Origin: Lachnospiraceae bacterium | GTDB taxonomy: Bacteria > Bacillota > Clostridia > Lachnospirales > Lachnospiraceae | Reading direction: 5' to 3' | Length of the DNA stretch: 64,000 nt | NCBI GenBank assembly: GCA_029053015.1 | Contig: JAIDHX010000036.1 | Location: 186,001 to 250,000 of the forward strand | In this document: in pieces, positions 49,214 to 59,477 of the stretch | How positions within the stretch are numbered: position 1 is the stretch's first letter | How the letters are laid out: each line of letters starts with the position of its first letter | The notes under the pieces: generated by a model | Told to the model about the DNA's origin: nothing | Seen by the model: only the letters and a program-made list of their open reading frames with translations | The model's database searches: none | Position numbers and translations under genes: made by a program

Positions 49214-51172
49214 ATGTGGGGAAAAATAGCGTTATGGGCAGCGGTTTTCTGGATGGGAGCCATTGCGGGAAATATGGATTCTGTCACCAGACAGGGTGAA
49301 GCCATGCGGGAAGCATGGGAGATGCAGGAAAGTGTTTTGACAGAGAGCTGCCGTACTTGGTTAGTGCGCAGCTCTTTTTCCAGTGTGCCGTATTTTCGGG
49401 ATGATACCGGAAAGCTTCTGCAGGAGGAGGACGGATATCTTTACAGCTATTGGGGCGGCGTGCTGGCACGGTATGATGTGGATACGCTGGAACGGGAAGT
49501 GCTGTATGAGGCGGCTTCCGAGCAGAACGGCAGGCTGTTTTGCATGGACGGGGCGTATATTTATTTTTTGGAAATACCGGATATCAGTCCCTATGGAAAA
49601 AAGAGCATTCTGTACCGCGTAAAAAAGGACGGGACAGGGCTTACGGTGCTGGATGAAAATGTGCCGGACGCGGGTATGTATGGTGGAGGGGCAGGCTGTT
49701 ATCAGGAATATACGGCGATGGACATAGAGAAAGATGTCCTATACCTGATGCATGACGAAATCGTAGTCTGCTACCGGATAAAGCCGGAGGGCGGCGTGGA
49801 GCAGATAGATATGGCGGACACTTTGTATGGCATGGTGCCGGAAGGGTTCCGTACGCCTAATACAAGCGGTAACTATTTTTCTTACTGGAACCTGCCATCA
49901 ATTCCTTACTGCGCGGGAAATTTCGGATATTTCTTTGCCTGCAGCGAGGAATATGGGTGGTTAATCCGTGTGGATGCAAAAAGCGGAATCGTGGAAAACG
50001 TGACGGCCGGTCTGCCGGAAAGCCTGCGTTATTACGACCATGTGCAGCTTACCCATAATTCATTGTTTTACAGTATTGACCAAAAGATCTGGATGAGGCG
50101 CGGGCTGGAAAGTGAAAGTGAATGGGAAAAATGGTATGAGTCCGATCAGGAACTTCGTTTTTGCAGCTACGACGAAAGCGGCGTGTATTTTGAAGCGTGG
50201 ACGGAAGGAGAAACAGAGGAGCAATCAGGTGTGTGGTCGCTTTACCGGATAAATTGGGAAGGAGAGCGTACCTGCCTCTTTTCCATGGAGGGCGAAAAAT
50301 ATTTTTCAGAATATCCCATGGGATTTCCGCTGAAGCGCTTTTTGGTGCTTGGAGATTACTTGTACTATTTCGATGTGGCGGAACAGGGCGAGGGCATATA
50401 CAGACTGCTGCTTGCAGAGGCGGAACGGGGAGCGGACGTCCGGCCGCAACTGGTATGCATATACAAGGAGAATAAAACGAATGAAATCGGCTATATAGAG
50501 AGCGTAAAAACGGGACCGAAGGACGATGTGATTGCCCTGCCGACGCAGTTTGACAAGCTGTACTTGTATGAGAGGACAGATGCAGACAAAAAAATCAATG
50601 CATTTTTAAAAAAGCTGTATCGGGAGCAAGAGGCGGCTCTTGCGGAAGAAAATAAGGCATTTTGCGAGGATTTTGAGGCGGAATGGGAAGATTTACAGGG
50701 AATATGGGAAGGCTGGTTTGCAAAAGACAACCCGGATATGGAAGAGCAGGAGCAGAAGAGGGCGATTGCGGAGGAAAGCACTGTAGAGATAAGCGTATCC
50801 ATATCTTATGTGAGTGAAACGTATCTTGTGGTGGATATATCAGAATATTCTTACTGGTTTCCGGGCGCGCACGGCATGTATTGGGATGAATATTATGTGT
50901 TTGACAGAAGGACGGGAGAGCGCATTACCCTTTTGGACTTCGTTGATAATACGGAGGAAGAAGTTGAAGAGCTCGTTTCTGCCTATCTGGAGCTGTGCGG
51001 TCTGCCCTCGGATGCCGAGGGAGTTGCACAGGAGAAGGAGCGTTTTTTCCTGACGGCGGAGGGGATTGGCATACATTACGACGTCTACGAGCTTTCCAGT
51101 TATGCGAGCGGCGCGCAGGATATTATCATTCCTTATGCAGAATTTCGAATCAGAGAGGGAATGACACCATAA
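49214..51172 (+). CDS. Secreted/anchored protein, propeller-like N-terminus plus DUF3298/RsiV-like C-terminus
   Basis: N-terminal hydrophobic segment; EYSYWFPGAHGMYWDEYYVFDRRTGERITLLDF. Confidence 0.78.
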   Translation: MWGKIALWAAVFWMGAIAGNMDSVTRQGEAMREAWEMQESVLTESCRTWLVRSSFSSVPYFRDDTGKLLQEEDGYLYSYWGGVLARYDVDTLEREVLYEAASEQNGRLFCMDGAYIYFLEIPDISPYGKKSILYRVKKDGTGLTVLDENVPDAGMYGGGAGCYQEYTAMDIEKDVLYLMHDEIVVCYRIKPEGGVEQIDMADTLYGMVPEGFRTPNTSGNYFSYWNLPSIPYCAGNFGYFFACSEEYGWLIRVDAKSGIVENVTAGLPESLRYYDHVQLTHNSLFYSIDQKIWMRRGLESESEWEKWYESDQELRFCSYDESGVYFEAWTEGETEEQSGVWSLYRINWEGERTCLFSMEGEKYFSEYPMGFPLKRFLVLGDYLYYFDVAEQGEGIYRLLLAEAERGADVRPQLVCIYKENKTNEIGYIESVKTGPKDDVIALPTQFDKLYLYERTDADKKINAFLKKLYREQEAALAEENKAFCEDFEAEWEDLQGIWEGWFAKDNPDMEEQEQKRAIAEESTVEISVSISYVSETYLVVDISEYSYWFPGAHGMYWDEYYVFDRRTGERITLLDFVDNTEEEVEELVSAYLELCGLPSDAEGVAQEKERFFLTAEGIGIHYDVYELSSYASGAQDIIIPYAEFRIREGMTP

Positions 51173-51187
51173 AGAGGGAGTATACAG

Positions 51188-53143
51188 ATGAAAAAGACAA
51201 TGATTTGGATAACTGCCTGTCTGTTGGCAGCAGCAGTCACAGCCTGCACAAAACCTTCCGGAGAAAATAAGGGAGATGCTTCCTTGACAGAAAACAGCGG
51301 TATAGGAACGCTGCCCGATGCAGAAGGTGTCGGTGCAGAGGGAACGGATTTGGAAGAAGAGGAGCCGGTCTTTGGCGGCGTGCCGTATTTCCAGGACGAT
51401 ACGGGAAGGCTTGTGCAGTCTGAGGACGGATATTTTTACGGCTACTGGGGCGGGACGCTGGCGCGGTATGATGTGGACACGCTGGAAAGGACGGTGCTGT
51501 ATGAGGCGGGTTCTGAACAGCGGGGCGGACTGTTCTGTATCTATGGGGATTATGTCTATTTTTTAGAGGTGCCTGAAATCAGTCCTTTTGGGAAAAAGAT
51601 ACTGCTGTACAGGGTAAAGAAGGACGGAACGGACCTTACGCTGTTAGATGAGAATGTGCCCGATGCCGGAGAACTTTACGACGGATATGAATACGAAAGT
51701 TATCTGGGCATGGATATTTATGAGGACATTCTGTATCTGATGAGCGGAAAAACCGTAACCTGTTACCGGCTGGATGATGCAGGCGGCGTGGAGCTGACTG
51801 ATATTACCGACACGCTCTATGGGACAATCACGTCCATACCGCAGGGCTATTATGCATCGAGGTCGGACTACTATCCCGACAGGTATACCGTTCCCTACTG
51901 TGCAAGAAATTTCGGGTTTATCATTGCCTGCAGCGAGGAGGGCGGTTTGGGCCGCGTTGCGGTGGACAGCGGGGAATGGGAAGAAATTGCATTGCCTGAG
52001 GGCTGTACGGCAGGGGTAAATTCGTTGTATCTGACAAATGAAGCCATGTACTTAAACAAGGATGATACACTGTGGCTGCGCCGCAGCATGGAAAAGGGAA
52101 GCGATTGGGAGCTGTGGTATGAGGCGCAGCAGAAGCTTTATTTCTGTGGTTATGACGAAGAGGGGCTTTATTTTGTAGAACCGTCCTATGAAGAAGGGAC
52201 GCAGGTGCGGAATGGGGCGGCGCTCTGCCATATAACGTGGGACGGCAGGCGGGAGGAAGTGCTTGCTTCTGTTTTGGGTAACAAAGAGGCGGCAGGACAG
52301 CGGCCGCGGGGATTTTATGCTTATCACGATTTCTGGGTATCCGGAGATTATTTCTACTATTTTGCAGCGGCAGACGGGGGCGATGGCATCTACAGGACGC
52401 AGTTTACACAGGCGGCGTCAGAGGAACCGCAGCTTGTCGCCATTTACCGGAAGGACAAAATGGCCGGAACTGCTTATATAGAGCGTACAGAGGTAAAAGC
52501 GGAGGGTGATATTCTTGCCCTGCCGGCGCAGTTTGATAAACTGTATCTGTATGAAGAGACGGAGGCAGACAAAAAAATCAATGCTTTTTTAGCGGATTTA
52601 TATGAGGAGTACGAAACATATTTAGAGGGAGAAAATGAGGAGTTCTGCGCGGAAATCAGAGAGGATTGGGAATGGCTGGGGAAGTGGGTGCCGGAAGAAC
52701 TGGCAGATGCGGAGGAACTTGTGCAGATGCAGGACATTGCGGAGTGCAGCTATGATAATATCAGAGTGTCCATTTCCTATATCGATGAAAAATATCTTGT
52801 GCTCGGTCTGATGGAAGACTCTTACTGGTTTCCGGGTGCGCACGGCATGTACTGGTACAAATGTTATGTGTTTGACAGGGAGACCGGAGAGCGGCTGGCA
52901 ATTACCGATTTGGTGGACAATACGGAGGAAGAAATCATGGCAATCGCGGCGGAGTATGCGGAGATGATTGGAAGACCGTATCACGAGGGACAGGAGCAGA
53001 CTGCGCTGGAGCCGGATCGTTTCTTTTTGACGGGAGATGGGATTGGCTTAAGCTATGATGTCTATGAACTGGCTTCCTATGCGGAGGGCGCGACGGATAT
53101 CGTCATTCCCTTTGAGGAATTTCGGATGAAGGAAGGGTTCTAA
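51188..53143 (+). CDS. Paralogue of the preceding gene, lipoprotein
   Basis: Lipobox AAAVTACTK; collinear with 49214-51172 over full length (VPYFQDDTGRL.QSEDGYFYGYWGGTLARYDVDTLER). Confidence 0.82.
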   Translation: MKKTMIWITACLLAAAVTACTKPSGENKGDASLTENSGIGTLPDAEGVGAEGTDLEEEEPVFGGVPYFQDDTGRLVQSEDGYFYGYWGGTLARYDVDTLERTVLYEAGSEQRGGLFCIYGDYVYFLEVPEISPFGKKILLYRVKKDGTDLTLLDENVPDAGELYDGYEYESYLGMDIYEDILYLMSGKTVTCYRLDDAGGVELTDITDTLYGTITSIPQGYYASRSDYYPDRYTVPYCARNFGFIIACSEEGGLGRVAVDSGEWEEIALPEGCTAGVNSLYLTNEAMYLNKDDTLWLRRSMEKGSDWELWYEAQQKLYFCGYDEEGLYFVEPSYEEGTQVRNGAALCHITWDGRREEVLASVLGNKEAAGQRPRGFYAYHDFWVSGDYFYYFAAADGGDGIYRTQFTQAASEEPQLVAIYRKDKMAGTAYIERTEVKAEGDILALPAQFDKLYLYEETEADKKINAFLADLYEEYETYLEGENEEFCAEIREDWEWLGKWVPEELADAEELVQMQDIAECSYDNIRVSISYIDEKYLVLGLMEDSYWFPGAHGMYWYKCYVFDRETGERLAITDLVDNTEEEIMAIAAEYAEMIGRPYHEGQEQTALEPDRFFLTGDGIGLSYDVYELASYAEGATDIVIPFEEFRMKEGF

Positions 53144-53182
53144 AGAGACGCTTTCATTGACGGATGGAAGGGGTTGACGGTT

Positions 53183-54430
53183 ATGGAACTGACAAAAGGG
53201 CTGCAGGATCTGCTTCGTGCAGACTGCGAAAAAATAGGCGAAGGGAAGATTTGCGATGTTTACCGGAAATGCTTTCGAAGCACATGGGAGACCACGCTTT
53301 CCATGGAGGAGGACGGAAGCGCGTTTGTGATTACCGGAGATATCGGGGCGATGTGGCTTCGGGACAGCTCCATGCAGGTGCTGCCGTATTTCAGGGCGCT
53401 TTCTGACGAGGCGGTGGAGCGGGCGCTCCGTGGGCTGATTGGGAAGCAGGCAAAGCTGATTCTGACGGACGCCTATGCCAATGCGTTTAACAAAAACGGC
53501 GATTACAGCTGTTACAGCCGAGACAAAACAGAGATGGGAGCCTTTATCTGGGAGCGGAAATACGAGGTAGATTCGCTCGCCTTTCCCATTATGCTGCTTG
53601 TAAAATATATTACGGCGACGGGACGGCAGGATATTTTGACAAAGGAAGTGCTGGCGGCACTTGACAGGGTATTGGAGGTCTGGGAGACGGAGCAGCGCCA
53701 TGAAGCCTCGCCCTATACTTTTGAGCGCGACAGTGATTTGGAGACAGAAACGTTACAGAATCAGGGAAGAGGGACGCCCACAGCCTATACGGGCATGACC
53801 TGGTCGGGGTTTCGGCCCAGCGACGACGCCTGCCGCTATCACTATCTTGTTCCCTCTAATATGCTGGCGGTCAGCGCGTTAAGGCGGCTGTGCACTTTGC
53901 CGGTGGGGAAAGAAACCATCTGCAGGGCAAAGAAGCTGGCGGAGGAGATGGAAAAGGGCATTTATCAATATGGTATTTTTGACCATCCGCAATTTGGAGA
54001 AATATTTGCCTATGAGACGGACGGGCTTGGACATTACAACCTGATGGACGACGCCAATGTGCCGAGTCTGCTGGCGGCGCCGTGGTTTGGTTTTTGCAAA
54101 AGGGACGACGCCCTGTATCAGAATACGAGGCGGTTTATCTTAAGCAGCAGTAACCCCTATTATTATAAGGGGAGCGCGGCGGAAGGCGTGGGCAGTCCGC
54201 ATACGCCCGCAGGTTACGTCTGGCATATTGCCATTGCCATAAGGGGACTGACGGCAGAAAGCCGCGAGGAACAAAAAAACATGCTCGATATGCTGATTCA
54301 TACAACGGCGGGAACGGACTATATGCATGAGGGCGTGGATGCCAATGCGCCCGAGCGCTATACGCGCCCTTGGTTTGCGTGGGCAAATTCCATGTTCTGT
54401 CTGCTGGCGGAGGCGTATTTTCATTTATAA
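53183..54430 (+). CDS. Glycoside hydrolase family 125-like (exo-alpha-1,6-mannosidase)
   Basis: FVITGDIGAMWLRDSSMQVLPY; YEVDSLAFPIML; WSGFRPSDDACRYHYLVPSNMLA. Confidence 0.92.
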   Translation: MELTKGLQDLLRADCEKIGEGKICDVYRKCFRSTWETTLSMEEDGSAFVITGDIGAMWLRDSSMQVLPYFRALSDEAVERALRGLIGKQAKLILTDAYANAFNKNGDYSCYSRDKTEMGAFIWERKYEVDSLAFPIMLLVKYITATGRQDILTKEVLAALDRVLEVWETEQRHEASPYTFERDSDLETETLQNQGRGTPTAYTGMTWSGFRPSDDACRYHYLVPSNMLAVSALRRLCTLPVGKETICRAKKLAEEMEKGIYQYGIFDHPQFGEIFAYETDGLGHYNLMDDANVPSLLAAPWFGFCKRDDALYQNTRRFILSSSNPYYYKGSAAEGVGSPHTPAGYVWHIAIAIRGLTAESREEQKNMLDMLIHTTAGTDYMHEGVDANAPERYTRPWFAWANSMFCLLAEAYFHL

Positions 54431-54449
54431 AAACAGAAGAATGAATGGC

Positions 54450-54505
54450 TTGACAAAACTGTCTAATGCTGTTAGACTATAACTGTCTAATAGGAGTAGA
54501 CAGTT
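54450..54505 (+). promoter_or_regulatory. Promoter with two BlaI-type palindromic operators
   Basis: TTGACA 54450; GTCTAA-tgctg-TTAGAC (54461-54477); AACTGTCTA-ataggag-TAGACAGTT (54481-54505). Confidence 0.75.
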
Positions 54506-54533
54506 TTTTGCTTGGGAAAATAAGGAGGTTGCT

Positions 54534-54893
54534 ATGGAGCAGTATAAGCTGGGGGAAATGGAGAGCAGGTTTGCGGAACTGATTTGGGAAAACGCCCCGA
54601 TTGCATCGGGAGAGCTGGCAAAGTTGTGTGAGAAGGCTTTTGACTGGAAGCGGACGACGGCGTACACCATGTTAAAGAGACTGTGTGAGAGAGGCTTGTT
54701 TGCCAATGAAAACGGTACAGTTACCGTGCGGATGGAAAAAGAGGAATTTGAGGCGGTGCAGGGAGAGCGGTTTATCAAAGAAACCTTTGCAGGCTCGCTT
54801 CCCCGTTTTCTGGCGGCATTTTCCCGAAGAAACAAACTGAGTGAAAAGGAAATTGCAGAACTGAAAAAACTGATTGAAGAATACGAGGCATAA
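54534..54893 (+). CDS. BlaI/MecI/CopY-family repressor
   Basis: ELIWENAPIASGELAKLCEKAFDWKRTTAYTMLKRLCERGLFANENGTVTV. Confidence 0.92.
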   Translation: MEQYKLGEMESRFAELIWENAPIASGELAKLCEKAFDWKRTTAYTMLKRLCERGLFANENGTVTVRMEKEEFEAVQGERFIKETFAGSLPRFLAAFSRRNKLSEKEIAELKKLIEEYEA

Positions 54894-54909
54894 AGGGAGG
54901 GAAGCGAGA

Positions 54910-57441
54910 ATGAGTACACAGATGCTGGAAAAGTGTTTTGTTGGAATTTTAAATATGAGTCTGACGGCGTGTATTATCATACCGGTTGTGATAGCGCTCA
55001 GATTTTTGCTGCGAAAGGCGCCGAAGCTTTTTTCCTATATCCTTTGGTCGGTGGTGCTTTTCAGACTGATTTGCCCGGTTTCCTTTTCGGCGGCATTTTC
55101 TCTGCTTGGAGCATTGGATGCGCCGAAGACGGAGAGAGGACAGATTTCCTATATTTCCGTCAGCACGGCGGAAATGCCTGCCGCTATCGTAAACCAGCCG
55201 ATTCCTGTGACAGATACTATGCCGGACGGGGCGGTTTTAGTAAAAACGCCTGCCGCCGATCCGATGAAAATGATGGTCGCAGTTGGTACGTGGATTTGGA
55301 TTGCGGGCGTATCGGCGTTATTTTTATATAGTGTGGCAACGCTGGTAAAGCTGAAGAGAAAGTTGAAAACCGCAAGATATGAGCGGGACAATATTTATAT
55401 TGCAGAAAATCTGGCAACGCCGTTTGTCTGCGGCTTTTTTGCACCGAAGATCTATCTGCCTGCTGCTTTGGAGGGAGAGGAGAAGGCGTATATTCTGATG
55501 CATGAGCAGATACACATAAGGCGGGGCGATCATATCGTCAAGATTCTGGGATATCTGGCGCTTTGTGTGCACTGGTTCAATCCTCTTGTGTGGGCGGCAT
55601 TCTTCTTGAGCGGCAGGGATATGGAAATGTCCTGCGATGAGGCGGTCATCCGCAAGATGGGCAGCGGTGTGAAGAAGGAATATTCTGCTTCCCTGCTGAA
55701 TCTTGCCACGGGCAGGCGGATTGTCGGCGGCGTGCCGCTGGCGTTCGGCGAAGGGGATACGGGCGGCAGAATCAAAAATGTGCTCGGATATAAAAAACCG
55801 GCGACGGTGCTGATAGGTACAGCAGCGGTAGTGCTTGTGGCGGCAGCGGCAGTATTGCTTGCCAATCCCCGTAAAATCTCCGCTTCCGAAGGTGCAGAGC
55901 CGGCAAGTGACGGGGAACTGATGGAGGTGTTGTATGGCGTTGTCGGAGAATATGACGGCAGATATGTGGTAACCGTTCCGGTGGTCGGCGTGGTAGAGCT
56001 GAACGCGGATAAGATTGAGACCTATTTTGAGCCCGGTGAGGACGGGCAGGATTTGCGTGCCGGGGATTTGGTAGAAATTAAATTTGCTGCGGGTGCGGAT
56101 GTGCAGGTGCTGGAGACCTATCCGGCGCAATTCACCCAGCCTGTGGAGCATGTTTATATTATGCAGCGTGGGTTGGCACTCTCCTATGTGGGAGAGGACC
56201 GTTACCGTATTTCCTTTCCCATCGGGGGGCCGCAGGTGAGAGGCGGAGAGGACGTGGAGGCAGGAGATATGCTGCAAATCTACAGGACGGACGAGTACGG
56301 GGAAAATGAAGTGCCATGGCGCATGGTGCCGGTTCTGGAGGTGAATAAAGAGAAGAATCAGGCTTCGATAGAGCTTTCCACAGAGGATACACGGGTATTT
56401 CTTACAGAGCTTAACCGAACCATTTCCCGTGTTTATATCAAAACGCAGGATAGTGCGGTGAGGATAGACGGAGAGGGGAACGCAGAAACAGGCGGCAGTC
56501 CCGAGGAGGAGCAGACGCCCGGGGTGAACGCAGAGGGCTTTTACGAGGCGGTGATTCTTGGATTGGCAGAGGGGGAGCCGCATGCGGTTACCACATATGC
56601 ACTGTATGAGGGTTATGAAAGCCGGATTTTTAATGTGGAAGAAGGAGATGAACCGCTTGTCTTTTCCGACGACTGTGTTTATCTAGTGAATACGGCTATG
56701 GAAAGCGTACACTACGAGGAGGTGTCCTACGAGGAGTTTGTGGACACTATGGTAAAGTGGGAAGATGGTTTTCAATGGGATCTTGTGCAGCTCACCTTGC
56801 GGGATAATCTGATTGTGGAAGCTGTGCAGAATAATGCCTACAAGAAATACGGATTCTCTTATTTGCCCAAGATTCCTGATCACGGCTATCAGGATATGCT
56901 GGAGATTGCGGGCGAAGATATGCTGGAACAGTATTATACGCTGGCGGGCACGGAAACATTTGATGTGGCGGATAGCGATGGTGACGAGCAGATAGAAATC
57001 TATACCGGCAATATCGGGGACGGTAACAGCGGGCTGGTGCTGTTTCGGAATGCGGAGGGCAGTCTGCTCTATTCTGAATTTGCGCATCAGGCGCGCGCAG
57101 CCTGGAACAATGTTTATCTGGGAGAGATAGACGGCACGGGCTTTATTATGAATCTGTGGATAGAGGACAGGGATGATTACGGCGGATACTCCTACTGTGT
57201 ATACAGGCTTTCCGCAGAGGGAGAAATCTTGCAGATAGCGGGTTCTTCTTTTGACTGGGGGCTTAGGATGGAATATCAGGACGAATTATTTCAGGAATGG
57301 CTGGAGCCTCTTACGTACTATCTTGAGCACAGTCACCTGATTCTGAGCAGTCAGGAGGGAGAGCTGCGGACGGAGCAGGTGTCGGAAGCGGATGTGTATA
57401 ATTATGAAACTTTGAATCTGAAAGGCAGACAAATAGGTTGA
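54910..57441 (+). CDS. M56 (BlaR1-like) membrane metalloprotease with non-penicillin-binding sensor domain
   Basis: AYILMHEQIHIRRGDHI (HExxH), FNPLVWAAFFLSGRDMEMSCDEAVI. Confidence 0.92.
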   Translation: MSTQMLEKCFVGILNMSLTACIIIPVVIALRFLLRKAPKLFSYILWSVVLFRLICPVSFSAAFSLLGALDAPKTERGQISYISVSTAEMPAAIVNQPIPVTDTMPDGAVLVKTPAADPMKMMVAVGTWIWIAGVSALFLYSVATLVKLKRKLKTARYERDNIYIAENLATPFVCGFFAPKIYLPAALEGEEKAYILMHEQIHIRRGDHIVKILGYLALCVHWFNPLVWAAFFLSGRDMEMSCDEAVIRKMGSGVKKEYSASLLNLATGRRIVGGVPLAFGEGDTGGRIKNVLGYKKPATVLIGTAAVVLVAAAAVLLANPRKISASEGAEPASDGELMEVLYGVVGEYDGRYVVTVPVVGVVELNADKIETYFEPGEDGQDLRAGDLVEIKFAAGADVQVLETYPAQFTQPVEHVYIMQRGLALSYVGEDRYRISFPIGGPQVRGGEDVEAGDMLQIYRTDEYGENEVPWRMVPVLEVNKEKNQASIELSTEDTRVFLTELNRTISRVYIKTQDSAVRIDGEGNAETGGSPEEEQTPGVNAEGFYEAVILGLAEGEPHAVTTYALYEGYESRIFNVEEGDEPLVFSDDCVYLVNTAMESVHYEEVSYEEFVDTMVKWEDGFQWDLVQLTLRDNLIVEAVQNNAYKKYGFSYLPKIPDHGYQDMLEIAGEDMLEQYYTLAGTETFDVADSDGDEQIEIYTGNIGDGNSGLVLFRNAEGSLLYSEFAHQARAAWNNVYLGEIDGTGFIMNLWIEDRDDYGGYSYCVYRLSAEGEILQIAGSSFDWGLRMEYQDELFQEWLEPLTYYLEHSHLILSSQEGELRTEQVSEADVYNYETLNLKGRQIG

Positions 57442-59477
57442 AAGAAAAACTTTTTATTGAAATTTTAAATATGAGTTTGACGGCGTGCATCATTATACCG
57501 GTTGTGATAGCGCTCAGATTTTTGCTGCGAAAGGCGCCGAAGTTTTTTTCCTACATCCTTTGGGCGGTGGTGCTTTTCAGGCTGATTTGTCCGTTTTCTT
57601 TCTCAGCGGCATTTTCCCTGCTTGGGGCGCTGGACGCACCGAAGACGGAGAGCGGACAGATTACTTATATATCTGTTGATATTGCTTCCATACCTGCTGA
57701 TACAAAAGACGTGCAGATGCCGGTGGCAAGTCCCGTGCCGGGCGGAGTCGCTTTGGAGAAGGCGCCTGCGGCAGAGCCGATGGTATCCGCGGTTACAATC
57801 GGGTCATGGATTTGGATGGTGGGCGTATTAGCTCTGCTTATCTATAGTGTGGTAACGCTGGTAAAGCTCAAGAGAAAGTTGAAGGGTGCCGGACATGAGC
57901 GGGACAATATTTATATTGCAGAAAATCTGACAACGCCTTTTGTCTGCGGTTTTCTGGCACCGAAGATTTACCTGCCCTCCGCGCTGGAAGGGGAGGAAAA
58001 GGCGTATATTCTGCTGCATGAGCAGATACACATAAGGCGGGGCGACCATATTGTCAAGCTTCTGGGGTATCTGGCGCTTTGCCTGCACTGGTTCAATCCC
58101 CTTGTGTGGGCGGCATTTTTCTTAAGCGGCAGGGATATGGAAATGTCCTGCGATGAGGCGGTCATCCGTAAGATGGGCATCGGCGTGAAAAAGGAATATT
58201 CTGCTTCCCTGCTGAATCTTGCCACGGGCAGGCGGATTATCGGCGGCGTGCCGCTGGCGTTCGGCGAAGGCGATACGGGCGGCAGAATCAAAAATGTGCT
58301 TGGCTACAAGAAACCTGCGGCGGCACTGATTTGTGCGGCAGTCATCGTGATTGCGGCTGCGGCGGCAGTACTGCTTGCCAATCCCCGGAAAATTTCCGCT
58401 TCCGAAGGCGCAGGGATGACAGGAGGAGTGGAGCAGACTGTGAAGGAGGCACTGCATGGCGCTGCCGGAGAATATGACGGCACCGGACCGGAAAATGAGG
58501 CGGACAATGCAGGACAGGAAGGCGGAGAAGCAGCCGACGGCCGTCAGGAAGAGCCTGAGACCGGTACGCTGGAAATCAGGATGTTGTCAGAAAAAGAACC
58601 GAAAACAATTACCGCATATGCTCTGCAAAAAGATGATGGAGAGTGGATTGTCTATCATGGATATGAAGACGGAATAGGGCCTCTTGTGTTTGCAGAGGAC
58701 TGCATTTATAAAGTGAATACGTCTATGGAAACCATAGACTACAAGGAGGTTTCTTACAAGGAATTTATGGATTTCCTTGAAATAGAGGATTTTCGTTTCT
58801 CTATCCGGATTACGTTTGTGGACAATGTGATTGTGGAAGCTGCGAAGATAAGCATATACGAGGAGTACGGCATTTCTTATGCGGCAAAGATTTCTTATGG
58901 TAGTGCTTATCAGTATTTGCAGGAAGTTGCGGGCGAAGATATGCTGGAGCAGTATTATACACTGGTGAGTACGGAAACCTTTGATGTGTCAGATAGTGAC
59001 GGCGACGAGCAGATAGAAGTTTATACCGGCGATATCGGGGAGGGTAACAGCGGACTGGTGTTGTTTAGGAATGCGGATGGCAGTCTGCTCTATTCTGAAC
59101 TTGTGTATGATAACCACCTGAACAGTAGGGACAATGTTTATCTGGGAGAGATAGACGGTACGGGCTTTATTATGGACATGCACATATCTGACGATGCTCT
59201 TTTTGGGGTGGACTATAGCTACCATGTGTACAGGCTTTCCGCAGAGGGAGAAATCCTGCAAATAGCGGGTTCCGGCTTTGCCTGGGGGCCATATTGGGAA
59301 TATCAGGACGAATTATTTAAAGAATGGGTAGAGCCCCTGACATATTATCTGGAGCACAGCCATTTGATTCTGAGCCATCAGGTGGGAGAGTTACGGACGG
59401 AGCAGGTGTCGGAGGCTGACAAGTACAATTATGAGACCTTGAACCTAAAAGACAGAAATTCGGAGAGAATGCCATGA
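57438..59477 (+). CDS. Second M56 (BlaR1-like) protein, tandem paralogue, TTG start
   Basis: AYILLHEQIHIRRGDHI; near-identical N-terminal half to 54910-57441. Confidence 0.9.
   Translation: MKEKLFIEILNMSLTACIIIPVVIALRFLLRKAPKFFSYILWAVVLFRLICPFSFSAAFSLLGALDAPKTESGQITYISVDIASIPADTKDVQMPVASPVPGGVALEKAPAAEPMVSAVTIGSWIWMVGVLALLIYSVVTLVKLKRKLKGAGHERDNIYIAENLTTPFVCGFLAPKIYLPSALEGEEKAYILLHEQIHIRRGDHIVKLLGYLALCLHWFNPLVWAAFFLSGRDMEMSCDEAVIRKMGIGVKKEYSASLLNLATGRRIIGGVPLAFGEGDTGGRIKNVLGYKKPAAALICAAVIVIAAAAAVLLANPRKISASEGAGMTGGVEQTVKEALHGAAGEYDGTGPENEADNAGQEGGEAADGRQEEPETGTLEIRMLSEKEPKTITAYALQKDDGEWIVYHGYEDGIGPLVFAEDCIYKVNTSMETIDYKEVSYKEFMDFLEIEDFRFSIRITFVDNVIVEAAKISIYEEYGISYAAKISYGSAYQYLQEVAGEDMLEQYYTLVSTETFDVSDSDGDEQIEVYTGDIGEGNSGLVLFRNADGSLLYSELVYDNHLNSRDNVYLGEIDGTGFIMDMHISDDALFGVDYSYHVYRLSAEGEILQIAGSGFAWGPYWEYQDELFKEWVEPLTYYLEHSHLILSHQVGELRTEQVSEADKYNYETLNLKDRNSERMP

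Noticed and set aside
55324-56583. 419-aa minus-strand ORF opposite the first M56 gene
   Set aside because: Long, but H/R/C-rich shadow translation of a well-supported plus-strand protease gene, with a similar shadow opposite the paralogue.
54910-59477. Beta-lactam sensor BlaR1 / beta-lactam resistance locus
   Set aside because: M56 domain and BlaI are present, but no penicillin-binding sensor motifs or beta-lactamase gene nearby.
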